Of a stretch of DNA of 64,000 nucleotides, positions 11,091 to 22,089 are shown one piece after another (within the stretch, counting starts at the first letter, position 1; every line of letters begins with the position of its first letter). This DNA comes from Perilla frutescens (taxonomy: Eukaryota; Streptophyta; Magnoliopsida; Lamiales; Lamiaceae). The stretch spans positions 17,630,694 through 17,694,693 of the forward strand of contig BRKX01000014.1 of NCBI GenBank assembly GCA_026008535.1, given 5' to 3'. The translations under genes and the position numbers were made by a program. The notes below the pieces were generated by a model, which was given only the letters and a program-made list of their open reading frames with translations, did not search any database and had not been told where the DNA came from.

Positions 11091-11251
11091 TGTCCTTTTT
11101 TCATTTCGCAATTTGTGCACTTCTTGCTCTGTTTTGCTTCCCCTTCTCCACCCTGCAAAATTATTTCCCCAATTAAAAACTTTCCACTTCACAAAATACC
11201 TAGAACAAATTAAAATTAAGACAAGAGAAAATAAAATCAAACAATAAAAAT

Positions 11252-11299
11252 CATGGGTTGCCTCCCATGCAGCGCTCATTTTAATGTCTCGAGCTAGAC
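11252..11299 (-). other. 48-nt double-hairpin motif after gag-pol (Athila copy A)
   Basis: In transcribed orientation: GTCT-AGCTCG-AGAC (4-bp stem, 6-nt loop, 11,299-11,286), a 9-nt A/T-rich linker, AGCGCT, one base, then CATGGG-AGGCAA-CCCATG (6-bp stem, 6-nt loop, 11,269-11,252). It begins 16 nt after the integrase stop. Copy B has a motif of identical length at 40,471-40,518 in which paired bases differ but pairing is kept. Confidence 0.7.
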
Positions 11300-11315
11300 G
11301 AAGTTTTTGGAGAAT

Positions 11316-12540
11316 TCACTCGGAATTGACAAGTTTCAATTCCTCCACATCGGCTTCATGTGAAAACCCTTCATAGTATGCCTTGACTCGGTGCTTGTTC
11401 ACTTGAAAGGTAACATTTGTTACCGGATCTTTCAATGTGACTACTCCATAGGGGAACACTTCTTCGATGATAAACGGTCCGCTCCAACGTGATTTGAGTT
11501 TTCCAGGGAAGAGCCGCAATCTAGTGTTGAATAGGAGAACTTTCATGCCCGGAGTGAGCTCTTTCTTGACAATTCGCCTATCGTGTAGCCTCTTCACTTT
11601 GTCTTTGTAAATCTTGGCGTTGTCATAGGCTTCGTTTCTCAATTCGTCGAGCTCGGACAATTGCAAGGCTCGCTCCTTTCTCGCACTTGTTAGATCGCAA
11701 TTCACCGCTTTTGTAGCCCAATAGGCTCGGTGTTCGATCTCAACGGGGAGATGGCATGCTTTCCCATAAACGAGGTGATAAGGGCTCATCCCTAAGATGG
11801 TTTTGTAGGCCGTCCGGTACGCCCAAAGAACATCCGTTAGCCTTTGTGACCAATCCTTCCTCGTCACATTCACGATCTTCTTCAATATGTTTTGAATTTG
11901 TTTGTTGCTCGTCTCCACTTGACCGGAAGTTTGAGGATGATATGGAGTCGCCACCTTGTGAGTCACTCCATTTTTCTTCATCAATTTGGCAAAAAGCTTG
12001 TTGGTGAAATGAGTTCCACCGTCACTTATGATTGCTCCAGGGAATCCAAACCTACTCAAAATATGCTCCTGCACGAACTTGACAACCACATTAGCGTCAC
12101 AAGACCTAGTGGGGATTGCTTCAACCCACTTTGAGACATAATCAACGGCTAATAGGATATATTCAAAACCAAATGAGTTAGGAAATGGTCCCATAAAATC
12201 AATACCCCAAATATCAAAAATTTCAACAACGAGATTGATATTTAGAGGCATTTCATTTCTTCTCCCAATATTACCAAGCCTTTGGCATTTATCACATGAA
12301 ATGGAGTAAGCATGAGCATCTTTAAAAATTGAAGGCCAATACAAACCGGATTGTAGGATCTTTCTAGCCGTCTTTTGCCCTCCAAAATGACCACCACAAT
12401 GAGATGAGTGGCAAAAGGCTAGAACATCGGTTTGCTCCTCTTCCGGGACACACCTTCGGATTATCTTGTCTTTTCCCAAATGGAAAAAGTATGGATCGTC
12501 CCAAAAGTAATACCTACACATTGCCAAAAATCTTTTCTTT
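11316..12540 (-). pseudogene. Integrase of Athila copy A
   Basis: The zinc-binding HHCC region (HSSHCGGHFGGQKTARK ... CDKCQRLG), the catalytic core with IWGIDFMGPF, AIISDGGTHF and HPQTSGQVETSNK (D, D, E), and a C-terminal GPFIIEEVFPYGVVTLKD block are all present in one frame, ending with TGA at 11,316-11,318. The catalytic triad is intact. It is joined to RNase H upstream by a frameshift near 12,535, so it cannot be made as part of the polyprotein. It would insert the cDNA into the nuclear genome. Confidence 0.9.
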
Positions 12541-15484
12541 TCTTGAAATAAAGGTTAGGTCTCATTTTATCACAAGCAAGATAATTGACAATATCGGTAT
12601 ACCAAGGAGAGGAATTAAGCTCAAGAGCATGCTCATATGGAAATGTATCACAATCAACTCCTTTTTCATGCAACAAATTGAAATTGTCATCAACGGGGAG
12701 ACGGGATAAATGATCCGCTACCACGTTTTCACACCATTTTCTATCCTTAATCTCAACATCAAATTCTTGCACAAGTAAAATCCACCTAATGAGTCTAGGT
12801 TTAGCTTGTGGTTTGGTCAACAAATGCCTTAAAGCCGTATGATCACTATGCACAATTACTTTAGAACCTAAGATGTAGGATCTAAATTTATCCAATGAAA
12901 ATACAACGACAAGCAATTCTTTTTCGGTTGTGGTGTAATTTACTTGAGCACTATTCAAGGTAAGGCTAGCATAATAAATTACACGAAGAATTTTATCAAT
13001 ATGTTGACCCAAAACGGCGTCCACGGCGGAATTTGATGCATCACACATGATTTCAAATGGTAAAGACCAATCAGGGGGAACAAAAATTGGTGCGGTGATC
13101 AATTTCTCCTTAAGAGTATTAAAAGTATGCAAGCATTTTTCATCAAACTCAAAAGGAATATCTTGAGCAAGTAAATGGCATAGAGGTTGGCTAATTTTTT
13201 AGAAGTCTTTAATAAATCGACGGTAAAAACCGGCATGGCCTAGAAAACTTCTAATTCCCTTCACATTAATGGGTGGCGACAATTTTTCAATCACATCTAC
13301 CTTAGCCTTGTCTACACTCATTCCATCTTTAGACACAACATGACCAAGGACTATGCCACTAGTAACCATAAAATGACTCTTTTTCCAACTAAGAGTTAGA
13401 CTACTTTCTATACATCTTTTTAAGACAAGTTCTAATTTCCCTAAACAATCGGAAAATGAGGATCCAAAGACCGAAAAATCATCCATGAATACCTCAATGA
13501 AATCTCCAATCATCTCGGAGAAAATCGAGAACATACACCTTTGGAAGGTGCCCGGTGCATTGCATAGTCCAAATGGCATCCTCCGACACGCAAATGTGCC
13601 AAACGGGCACGTGAATGCGGTCTTGGCTTGGTCCTCCGGCGCTATGGCCACCTGAAAATAACCCGATAAACCGTCAAGAAAGTAATAAAAACTATGACCG
13701 GCAAGTTTATCAAGTATTTGATCAATGAAAGGAAGGGAAAAATGGTCTTTTCTAGTGGCGGCATTAAGCTTTCGGTAGTCAATGCACATTCTCCACCCAG
13801 TGGTGGTATGAGTAGCCACATGTTCTCCTTTATCGTTCTCAACGACTGTTATCCCTCCTTTCTTTGGAACCACGTGGACCGGGCTCACCCATTCACTATC
13901 GGCTATGGGATAAATGATCCCTTTCGCTAGGAGTTTAAGAATCTCCTTCTTTACGACTTCCATTAGCACGGGGTTGAGCCTCATTTGTCCTTCACGAACC
14001 AGCTTAGCCCCTTCCTCTAGAATAATGTGATGCATACACATAGAGGGGCTAATACCTTTGATGTCGGAAAGACTCCATCCAATGGCTTGCTTATTCCTCT
14101 TTAGTACGGCTATTAAGAGGTCCTCTTTATCCTTTTCGAGCCCGGAAAAGATGATCACGGGCTTCTTCTCTTCATCATCAAGAAAGACGTATTTGAGATG
14201 AGATGAGAGCTCTTTGAGCTCAAGCTCGGGAGTAGGCTTCACTTCCTCTTCGGTTGAGGCCATGACTTCCATGAGACTCATGTCTTCTCCTAGTAATATC
14301 TCCATCTCTTCGGCATTCAACTCGTCTCCCCCACACTTGAGGTGGGCTTCATCCATAGCAAGTTCCTCGGGCGAGGTTTCACTTCTCCAAGGAGCACCTA
14401 TTTCCTGCAAGAAAACCTCCTCGGCCAACACATCAATAGCATCTATGTAAGAACAATTTTCCTCAAATGAGGAGACGGGAATAGCCTTGTTTTCATGTAC
14501 GGAAAAAGACACCGTTTCTCCTAACACGAACATTTTTAAGGTTCCATTTTTAACATCAATTAAGGTGTTTGTCGTAGCCATAAAAGGTCTACCTAGAAGA
14601 AGAGTATGTTCTTTACCCGTTTCTTTCAAATCACCCACATCCAAAACAACAAAATCAACCGGTATGATCAATCCACCAATCTTAACTAGAATGTCCTCTA
14701 TTATTCCCCTATGATATCTCACGGACCTATCCGCTAATTGTAGACACATTCTAGTTGGTTTCAATTCACCTAGCTCTAATTGTTTATAAATAGAGTAAGG
14801 TATCAAATTAATTCCGGCTCCCAAATTTAGCATACCACATGCTTCCTTGCCATTTCCCAAAGTAATTTTAAGAGTAAAACTACCTGGATCACGGAGCTTG
14901 GGTGGTAGTTGATGTTGTAGGATTGCACTAGCCACTTCGGATACCTCTATCTTCTCATCCTCTCCAAATTTCCTCTTCTTTGAAGCAAGTTCCTTGAAGA
15001 ACTTGACATAGGCCGGCACATTTCGGATGACATCAAGGAGTGGAAGATTGACATTCACCTTGGATAGGAGTTTGTAGAACTCTTGGAATTGAGTGTCTTG
15101 CTTCTCATTCCTCAACCGACTTGGAAATAGAATTGGAGGGTTGTAAGGATTGGTAGCCTTGTGGAGTGTGGGCTTCTTCACTTCTTCACTTTCTTTCACA
15201 GACTCCTTTTGTTGTTGTGAAGGAGTCTCATCTTCTTTTTCATCCTCCTTGGTTGGACTTAGCTCTCCAACCTTGTTGTCAATCACCTTTCCTCCTCTAA
15301 GCACGGTAATGGCTTGAGCTTGCTCCGGTTGGCTTGGCAACTTGCCCGGCTTTGCTTGCTTGGCCAACTCTCCAACAGTCCTGGCTATTTGGCCCACTTG
15401 AGTCTCAATTCTCTTCACGGAAGCCTCAACGGATTCAAATCTTTGTTGAGTGGCTTGGATGAAGGATTGCAATGTATCTTGCAA
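12541..15484 (-). pseudogene. Protease, reverse transcriptase and RNase H of Athila copy A
   Basis: The protease block reads MLNLGAGINLIPYSIYKQL: the expected catalytic Asp (DLGAS) is Asn, codon AAT at 14,825-14,827. RT shows WRMCIDYRKLNAATRKDHF, FLDGLSGYFQ, FGTFACRRMPFGLCNA and EVFMDDFSVFG (Asp pair at 13,478-13,483). RNase H follows (MCDASNSAVDAVLGQ, VHSDHTALRHLL, VADHLSRLP). A TAA at 13,199-13,201 interrupts FIKDF*KIS, and a frameshift near 12,535 precedes the integrase. The family is Athila by protease and RT motifs. The protease is probably inactive. Confidence 0.9.
14326..14338 (-). other. Internal polypurine-tract copy inside pol of copy A
   Basis: It has the same 13 bases as the terminal tract (AAGTGTGGGGGAG) and here encodes part of LKCGGDE. 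It could act as a central polypurine tract or be a coincidence. Confidence 0.35.
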
Positions 15485-16716
15485 TGTCGGTCTAGGCGGT
15501 TGGTTTGGCTAGGCCGGATATTGATGCGGCCTAGGATAAGGTAGAGCTTGGCCACCTCCGGCTTGTTGAGGTGGAGGTGGGTGTTGTGGTGGTTGAGGAG
15601 GTTGTTGAGGTTGTTTCCAAGAGAAATTCGGATGATTTCTCCACCCCGGATTGTATGTTTGAGAGTACGGGTTGTATTGTTGGCGCGATTGGAAGCCTTG
15701 GAGAGCATTGACTTACTCTTGAAAAGCATGGAAATGAGCCTCTTTACTTGACTCCGGCTCGATCGATCTTTGGCACAAGTTGGCTCCATGGCCATACTCT
15801 CCACAAATCCCACACGTCTCAACGATCATCACTTGTTGGGGTGGCCTCTCGGAAGTTCGAAGCATCTCGACTTACCTCGTCAACTCGGTAAGTTGCTTCG
15901 TCACATCATAACTAGGGTTGGCTTTATTGACGGAAGCTCCCTTCCCCCTAGCACTCTTTTGTTGAGAAGTAGTAGCCATGGTCTCATAGATGTTTGAGAC
16001 CTCTTGGCGGTGCGTCCTCTAATGTCTCCTCCCGATGCATTGTCCACCATATATTGGAAATTTTGTGAGAGCTCGTCATAGAAGAATTGGTTGAGCAACT
16101 CGGGTGCGAGATGGTGGTGCAAGCATTGTTGTTAGAGACCTCTAAATCAATCCCAAGCTTCATGAAATGATTCACCCGGAGATTGGGTAAAAGTAACAAT
16201 TTGAGCTCTCAAGTCTTGGGTCTTTTGGTTGGAGTAGTACTTGGCCATAAACTTCTCATAGACGGCATTCCAATTGGCCAATGAATTGGCCGGAAGAGAC
16301 ATGAACCATGTCTTGGCTCGATCCTTCAAGGTGCAAGGGAAACACCTCATCTTCAATTGATCTTCGTTCAAACCTTGTAGAGGAAAGGTTTGAACGATGG
16401 AATAGAACTCCCGGATGAAGTTCAAAGCATCTTTGGCCGACATCCCATAGAATGAGGGAAGTTGGCTAAAATGGATGTTCTTCAACTCGTAGTTCCTCGC
16501 GGCTTCACCAAGAACTATGCAAGAAGTCAACGTCCCAATCACAGGATGAGCAAAGTCTCTCATGTTCCTAGCCGCATTGGCATTTTTGGGATTGTTGAGG
16601 GGGTTAGCTTTCATCTCTCTTTCCCACTCGAATATATTGAATCTCCTTGGTCGGTGAATGATGTCAAACACGGGGGCTAATCTCCGGTTGAGACTTCGTC
16701 TCCCTAGCATACACAA
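15485..16716 (-). pseudogene. Gag of Athila copy A
   Basis: The minus strand reads NPLNNPKNANAARNMRDFAH, then the retrotransposon gag domain (KMRCFPCTLKDRAKTWFMSL, WNAVYEKFMAKYYS) and a CCHC knuckle CGICGEYGHGANLC near 15,790. Breaks: a TGA after HEAWD near 16,144 (the family normally has Arg there), a frameshift near 16,000 and a stop near 15,515. The product would be the particle protein that packages the RNA. The start is taken near 16,716 because the leader and PBS follow within 200 nt. Confidence 0.8.
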
Positions 16717-16898
16717 CCAAAAACAAAATGGAGATCACACGTACCTTGCGGAAATAGAGGTGAGACTAAACGATCAACACAAGAAAATCAACAAACACAA
16801 CAACACAAACACGACACTTAAACAAGATCACTTTCACAAATACAAACAAATAACACAAAAGCAAATATAGCACTAAAAAAAGATAATTCTTAAAAGCC

Positions 16899-16916
16899 TT
16901 CCCGGCAACGGCGCCA
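16899..16916 (-). other. Primer binding site of Athila copy A (tRNA-Asp type)
   Basis: The minus strand reads TGGCGCCGTTGCCGGGAA five bases inside the LTR end, the standard Athila primer site complementary to the 3' end of a plant tRNA-Asp. Confidence 0.8.
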
Positions 16917-16921
16917 AAATT

Positions 16922-18762
16922 TGGTTGGGTCCAAATTTACACTTATATTTCCGATTTATGCTCACTTGACAACTACTTAGGACCACACCCGCAATTGGAC
17001 GGGGTCAATTGTAGGAGCAATAAGCTTAACCCGAGTCGATCTCTCAAGGAAGACTTTATAGGAAAGAATTATCTAAAGACTACACATGCTTTAAGTAAAC
17101 AACTAAAATAAATCTAAACATTCTAACGAGGGGGGTTTGATGATGATTATGCTAGGAATTTGAAATAGATAATAAAGCAAGACAAATAAATGCAATTACA
17201 CAAATTAAATTAAGATTAGAGGAAATAAGTTGGATTAAGGTATTAGGGTGTAGATTCTCTCAATGGTTTTTATCACTATGCTTTATTCAAGTTGATAATG
17301 CTACTCTCACAAATACGATAGACCCTTCCGATTAGTTTAACTTCAATTACTGTCACCGTCTATCCGTTAAACCTCTCTTAGCTATATCGTACAAGCAAGA
17401 TTGACATATTAGGCTTAGGAACCCCATCAACCTAACGTTGAAGGAACCAATTTCTGGATTTAGATTCACAATCAAGACTCCTCTAAATCCTATCAATGTT
17501 CAAATAGTGATCAAGTACCTAAGCATGAAAAGGCACGATTCCAACAACAACAATCAACAAGAACAAGTATAGATCAAAACCACATCGATCCTCTATCCCC
17601 TAATAGAGAGATTAGCCACTAAATATGCTCAAAAATATGCAAACACTATAGAAGAACATCATCTCATAAATCAGATGTAAATGAAGATAACTTCTACAAT
17701 ATTGTATATCCTTCAAGAGTTTTGGGACAAATCCCCACAAACATCCAAGAAATGTAAAGAAAAATACAAGATAAACCTCCTCCGAGCTTAGCTTCCGTGG
17801 ATGGCTCATCGTCGTCCGTCTCATCTCTTCTTCGTCTCCCTTGGTTGATCCTCTTGCTTTTTCCTTTCTCCTCTTCTCTTTGGTGAAGGTGAGGGTGTGA
17901 AAATGGTGAAGAAATGGTGTAGAGATTTAGTGTGTGTAGTGTATATGGAGAGAGAATGGAGAGAATAAAGTGGATGGAGTAAATGGAATATGAGATGGTG
18001 GGTGGAATGGTGAGAGTGAATCCCCCAATAGATATGAGAGAGAGGGGAGAGATCGTAAGAGAGAGAGAGAGAGAGAGAGAGAGCAAAAGAGAAAAGGTGA
18101 TTGGAGTTGATGGTAACAGATCAATTAATGAAGGGGATTTTGTGGAAGATCTGTGCCAAAAAGTCTACTATAGAGGTTTAGGTAATAATAAGCTACAAAT
18201 TCTAGGAATTAAAAATAATGCCGCTCAAAGAAGTCCTTGAACTGATGTAAATAGAATCAGTTGGAACTGAGTGGAAAGGAGTGGAGTTACAACACGAGGG
18301 AAAACTGGACCCGAGAAGGAGAGGGAGCAGCCCGCGCGCCGGCGGGCTGCAGGGCGCCACGGGGCGTGTTGGCACGGTGGGGGCTAGCCCCGCAGGGCAG
18401 GGCTGCGCGGCGGGGGCTAATCCCGCGGGGGGCCCTTGTCGCGGCGGGGGCGCGAGGCTCTCGATCTTTTTGGTGCCCGCCCGTGCGGGTGTTTTTTTCT
18501 CAATTTCTTTTAGCAATCTTGATTTTCTTATTTCAACAATCCAGCTTAATTACCCGATTTGCACTTGCCACCTAATTGCCGTAAAATACCTGCTTTCATG
18601 ATTAAAAGCTCAAGTTTTTGCAACACTTGGCGCAATCTACCATTAGAGCAATGAACACAAATAAACACATAAAATCAACACAGAACATTATAAAATTAAA
18701 CAAAATAAATACTAAACACAATAAAATAAATAAATTAAAATAACACAATTAGACACTAAACA
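16922..18762 (-). repeat. 5' LTR of Athila copy A
   Basis: It is bounded by TG..CA ends (minus strand TGTTTAGTG at 18,762; ending CCCAACCA at 16,922) and followed by ACTCT target duplicate at 18,763-18,767. It contains the GC-rich module (about 18,313-18,490) and (AG)13 at 18,058-18,083. It is close to 4,480-7,822 in sequence. Confidence 0.92.
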
Positions 18763-18767
18763 ACTCT

Positions 18768-19744
18768 CACCATTTTTCACCATCACTCAAGGAAAGAGGA
18801 GAAAAGGAAGAAAAATAGAACAAGCCAAGGAAGAAGAAGATGAGACGAGAAGGAAACCGACATCGAGCCATCCGCGGAAGCTAAGCTCGTTAGGAGGTTT
18901 TCTTTTGGGTATTTTTTATCTATTTCTTCGATGATTTGTGGGGATTTGTCCCAAACTTCTTGAGGGATATTAAATATTGTAGAAGTTTTATGTTATTTGC
19001 ATTTGATTATGAGATGACGATCTTCTATAATATTTGTGTTGTTTTGAGTATGTTTAATGGCTAATCTTTCTATTAGAGGGTAGAGGATCGATTTGGTTTT
19101 GATCTATGTTTATTCTTGTTGGTTGTTGTTGTTGGAATCGTCCTTATCATGTTAGAGTAATTGATCACTACTTGAGCATTGCTAGGATTTAGAGGAAACT
19201 TGATGGTGATTCTAAATCCCGAAATTGGTTCCTTTGATGTTAGGTGGATGGGGTTCCTAAGTCTAATATGTTAATCTTGTTCGTATGATATAGCTAAATG
19301 AGGTTTAATGGATAGACGGTGATAGTAGAAGTTAAACCAATTGAGAGGGTCTATTGTATGTTTAAGATTAACATTACCAACTTGAACAAAGCATAGTGAT
19401 AAACCATTGAGAGAATCTACACCCTAATACCTTTATCCTTTTTATTTTCCTCAATCTTGTTTTCATTGTTGTCATTTGCATTATCTTGCTTACTTGCTAA
19501 TTTCAATTCTTAGTTTAAATCATCATCAATCCCATGTTTAGAATGTTTAGGATTTATTTTAATTGTTTGAACATGTTGCATGCATAGCCTAAAAGACAAT
19601 TCCTCACACTAAGCCTTCCTTGTGAGATTGACTCGGGTTAGCTTATCAAGTCTATAATTGACCCCGTCTAATTACGGGTGTGGTCCAAAGTAATCATTGT
19701 GTTGAGTCGAAACCGGAATTATAAATACAAATTTGGACCTAACA
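18768..19744 (+). mobile_element. Solo LTR of an Athila-type element, 3' half
   Basis: It continues the LTR broken at 4,479. It is the inverted homologue of about 16,922-17,850 and includes the conserved block about 'cctaatacctttatcc' and the end GGTGTGGTCCAAAG..TTTGGACCTAACA. It joins Tat integrase sequence at 19,745 with the target duplicate GAGTT. The split was caused by the minus-strand element 4,480-18,762, whose 5-bp duplicate ACTCT is seen at 4,475-4,479 and 18,763-18,767. Confidence 0.85.
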
Positions 19745-20604
19745 GAGTTCTGGAGACATGTGGTTTGTCTATGCGAACCTTTGGCATCGATCGCATGCTT
19801 TGGCGTAGTTTTTTGCATCTGCTCTCATGGTCGGCCAGTAGAATCAGGACGTCAGGGCCCGGTTGGCTAGGCTTCTGTATCTTGAATGATTTCCGCATTC
19901 ACCTTCGTGAAGCTCGCTTAGGATGTACTTGGCTTGCACGGGGCTGATACATTTCAAGTAAGGTCCTGAAAAGGACTTTTTGTAGAGGGATCCAGAGATC
20001 ATGGCGAATTTTGGGGCCTTGGCCCTGATCTATTTTGCCTCGAGGGGGTCTTTGGGAAGCTCATTCTCGGTTAAGTATTTGGTGAGAGGGGTCATCCAAT
20101 TCATATTGTTCTCGATGGGTAAAATTTCTGAGATTTCCTCCTTCCAAACGGCTGGCCATTTTGCGAACAACATTAGAATGTTTTTTACTTCGGTGGTCTT
20201 GATCACCGACCCCAAATTGGCCAATGCATCGGTATGTCTGTTGTCTTCTCTCGTAATATGTTGGGATTTGATCTTTTCAAACTTTGAAGCTGTCTCTTTT
20301 GCTGCGGTGAGGTAAGCGATCATTCTAGAATCTTTTGCTTGGAATTCTTCCTCGAATTGATTTATTATTAACTGAAAGTCGCTTTGAATTCGGATGTTTC
20401 TGACTCTGAGGTCGATAGCCAAGTTTAATCCTGCTATGAAGGCTTCGTATTCAGCTTCATTGTTGATTGCTTTGAACCCGCATCGAACAGATCGCTCGGT
20501 AGTTTCTCCCGTTGGACTTGTTAATACCATGTCTAGGCCACTCCCATTCGAAGTGCTGGAGCCATCAACTTAAAGGGTCCAGAACTTTGAATTTACCTTA
20601 TTCA
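19745..20604 (-). pseudogene. Tat second RNase H and integrase N-terminus
   Basis: The minus-strand 20,530-20,030 piece shows FKAINNEAEYEAFIAGLNLA, IQSDFQLIINQFEEEFQ and HITREDNRHTDALANLGS: the extra (archaeal-type) RNase H characteristic of the Tat lineage. Further down (20,000-19,745) the zinc-binding integrase start is readable (SELHEGECGNHS ... MRADAKNYAKACDRCQRFA). A stop follows RFA at about 19,772. The sequence then breaks at 19,745 where the solo LTR inserted. Confidence 0.85.
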
Positions 20605-21760
20605 TTAATTCGTTCTCTGTCTCGATCGGGGCCTCGTAGGAAAATCAGCGATGAAGTCTGAGAGTACTTGGGATTTTATCGAGGTCCGGGGTACATAGTT
20701 TATATCGTACTCCCCGAGCTCGATGGCCCATTTAGAGAGTCTCCATATGAGATCTGGTTTTCTCAATATTGTTCTAAGTGGGAATTCGGTGACTACTTTA
20801 ATCGAATGGCTCTGGAAATAGGGCTTCATTTTTCTTGATGCCATGATTAGGGCCAATGCCAATTTTTCCAATTGTGGATATCTTATTTCAGCATCTAGTA
20901 GGGATCGACTTGCGTAGTAGACTAGATGTTGTCTTCCATTGTCCTCTCTGACTAAAACTGCACTAACAGAGTTAGTTGAAACAGATAAATATATTAAAAG
21001 TACCTCTCCGTCTAGGGGTTTTGACAATAGAGGGGGGCTCACCATATATTCTTTTAAATCTTTAAGGGCTTTTGAGCATTTAGCGGTCTATTCGAAGCTT
21101 TTGTTTTTGCGTAGCGTCTTGAAAAAGACGTGGATTTTTTCTGAGTACTTCGAGATAAAGCGGCTAAGGGCCGCAAGTCGTCCGGTGAGCTTCTGTACTT
21201 CCTTTATACTTTGAGGTTGTTGTATATTTCTGACGGCTCTGATCTGGCTGGGATCAGCATCGATGCCTCTTTTTGTAACGAGGTAACCAAGGAATTTCCC
21301 CAAGGTCACCCCAAATGTGCATTTTGCGGGATTCAGCTTCATATTATAGCGGTGAAGGATTTCAAATGTTCGGCAGAGATGATATACGTGATCTCGAGCT
21401 ATATGGGACTTTACGAGCATGTCGTCGATGTAGACTTCCATAATATCCCCTATTAATTCTTTGAACATTCGGTTCACCAGCCTTTGGTAGGTTGCACCTG
21501 CATTTTTTAGTCCGAAGGGTATAACTTTATAACAAAACATACCTCGATGGGTGATGAAGGAGGTTTTTTCTTGGTCTTCTGGATGCATAAGAAGCTGGTT
21601 GTATCCTGAGAAGGCGTCCATGAAACTCATCAGTTCGTGTCCAGCCGTTGCATCCACCAATGCATCGATGTGAGGTAAGGGGAATAAGTCCTTTGGGCAG
21701 GCCTGATTGAGGTTGGTGAAGTCTATGCAAAGCCTATTTTAATCATTCTTTTTCTTTACT
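20605..21760 (-). pseudogene. Tat reverse transcriptase and first RNase H
   Basis: RT blocks include RLCIDFTNLNQACPKD, MSFMDAFSGYNQLLMHPEDQ, FGLKNAGATYQRLVN and EVYIDDMLVKS (catalytic Asp pair). The connection/RNase H follows (YASRSLLDAEIRYPQLEKL, LSKWAIELGEYDINYVPR, SDFIADFP). RT and RNase H lie in different frames (break near 21,080), and an upstream stop sits near 21,740. Confidence 0.88.
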
Positions 21761-22089
21761 ATCATGACGTTGGCTAGTCACTCGGGATACTGTACTTCTC
21801 TAATATGTACGTTTTTTAGTAGCTTATTGACCTCTTCATCTATGATTTTATTTCGTTCAGCTGTGAACTTTCATCTTTTTTATTTCACCGGGGTCTTTTC
21901 TGGATCGACTTGCAATTTATGTGTTAACCGAGGGGTCGATACCTGTCATGTCTTGGAAGGACCATGCGAAACAGTCATGGTGTTTGATGAAGAATCTTAT
22001 TAGTTGTTCTCGTATCTCTGCAGTGAGCCTTGATCCGATTTGCACTTTGTGGTCAGGAAAATCGGGATGTATTTGAATTTCATCGAGGT

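Larger units (their letters stand above)
4480..18762 (-). mobile_element. Complete Athila-type Ty3/gypsy retrotransposon (copy A), nested inside the solo LTR
   Basis: Two LTRs (4,480-7,822, itself interrupted, and 16,922-18,762) flank, in transcription order, a PBS (16,899-16,916), gag, protease, RT, RNase H, integrase (ending 11,316), a double-hairpin motif, a GC-rich module, an envelope-like/ATHILA ORF-1 remnant (9,255-10,553) and a polypurine tract (7,824-7,836). A perfect 5-bp target duplication ACTCT flanks it. Stops, frameshifts and a protease Asp-to-Asn change make it defective. Its LTRs are related to those of the solo LTR it landed in, so this is a family inserting into its own kind in inverse orientation. 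Confidence 0.9.

Noticed and set aside
10554..11279. 241-codon minus-strand open frame before the envelope-like ORF of copy A
   Set aside because: It spans a GC module and a CT-rich leader; composition explains the open frame, and copy B has no equivalent protein.
16899..16916. tRNA-like sequence at the primer sites
   Set aside because: Only 18 bases complementary to a tRNA 3' end are present; there is no tRNA gene. I saw no tRNA or rRNA gene in the window.
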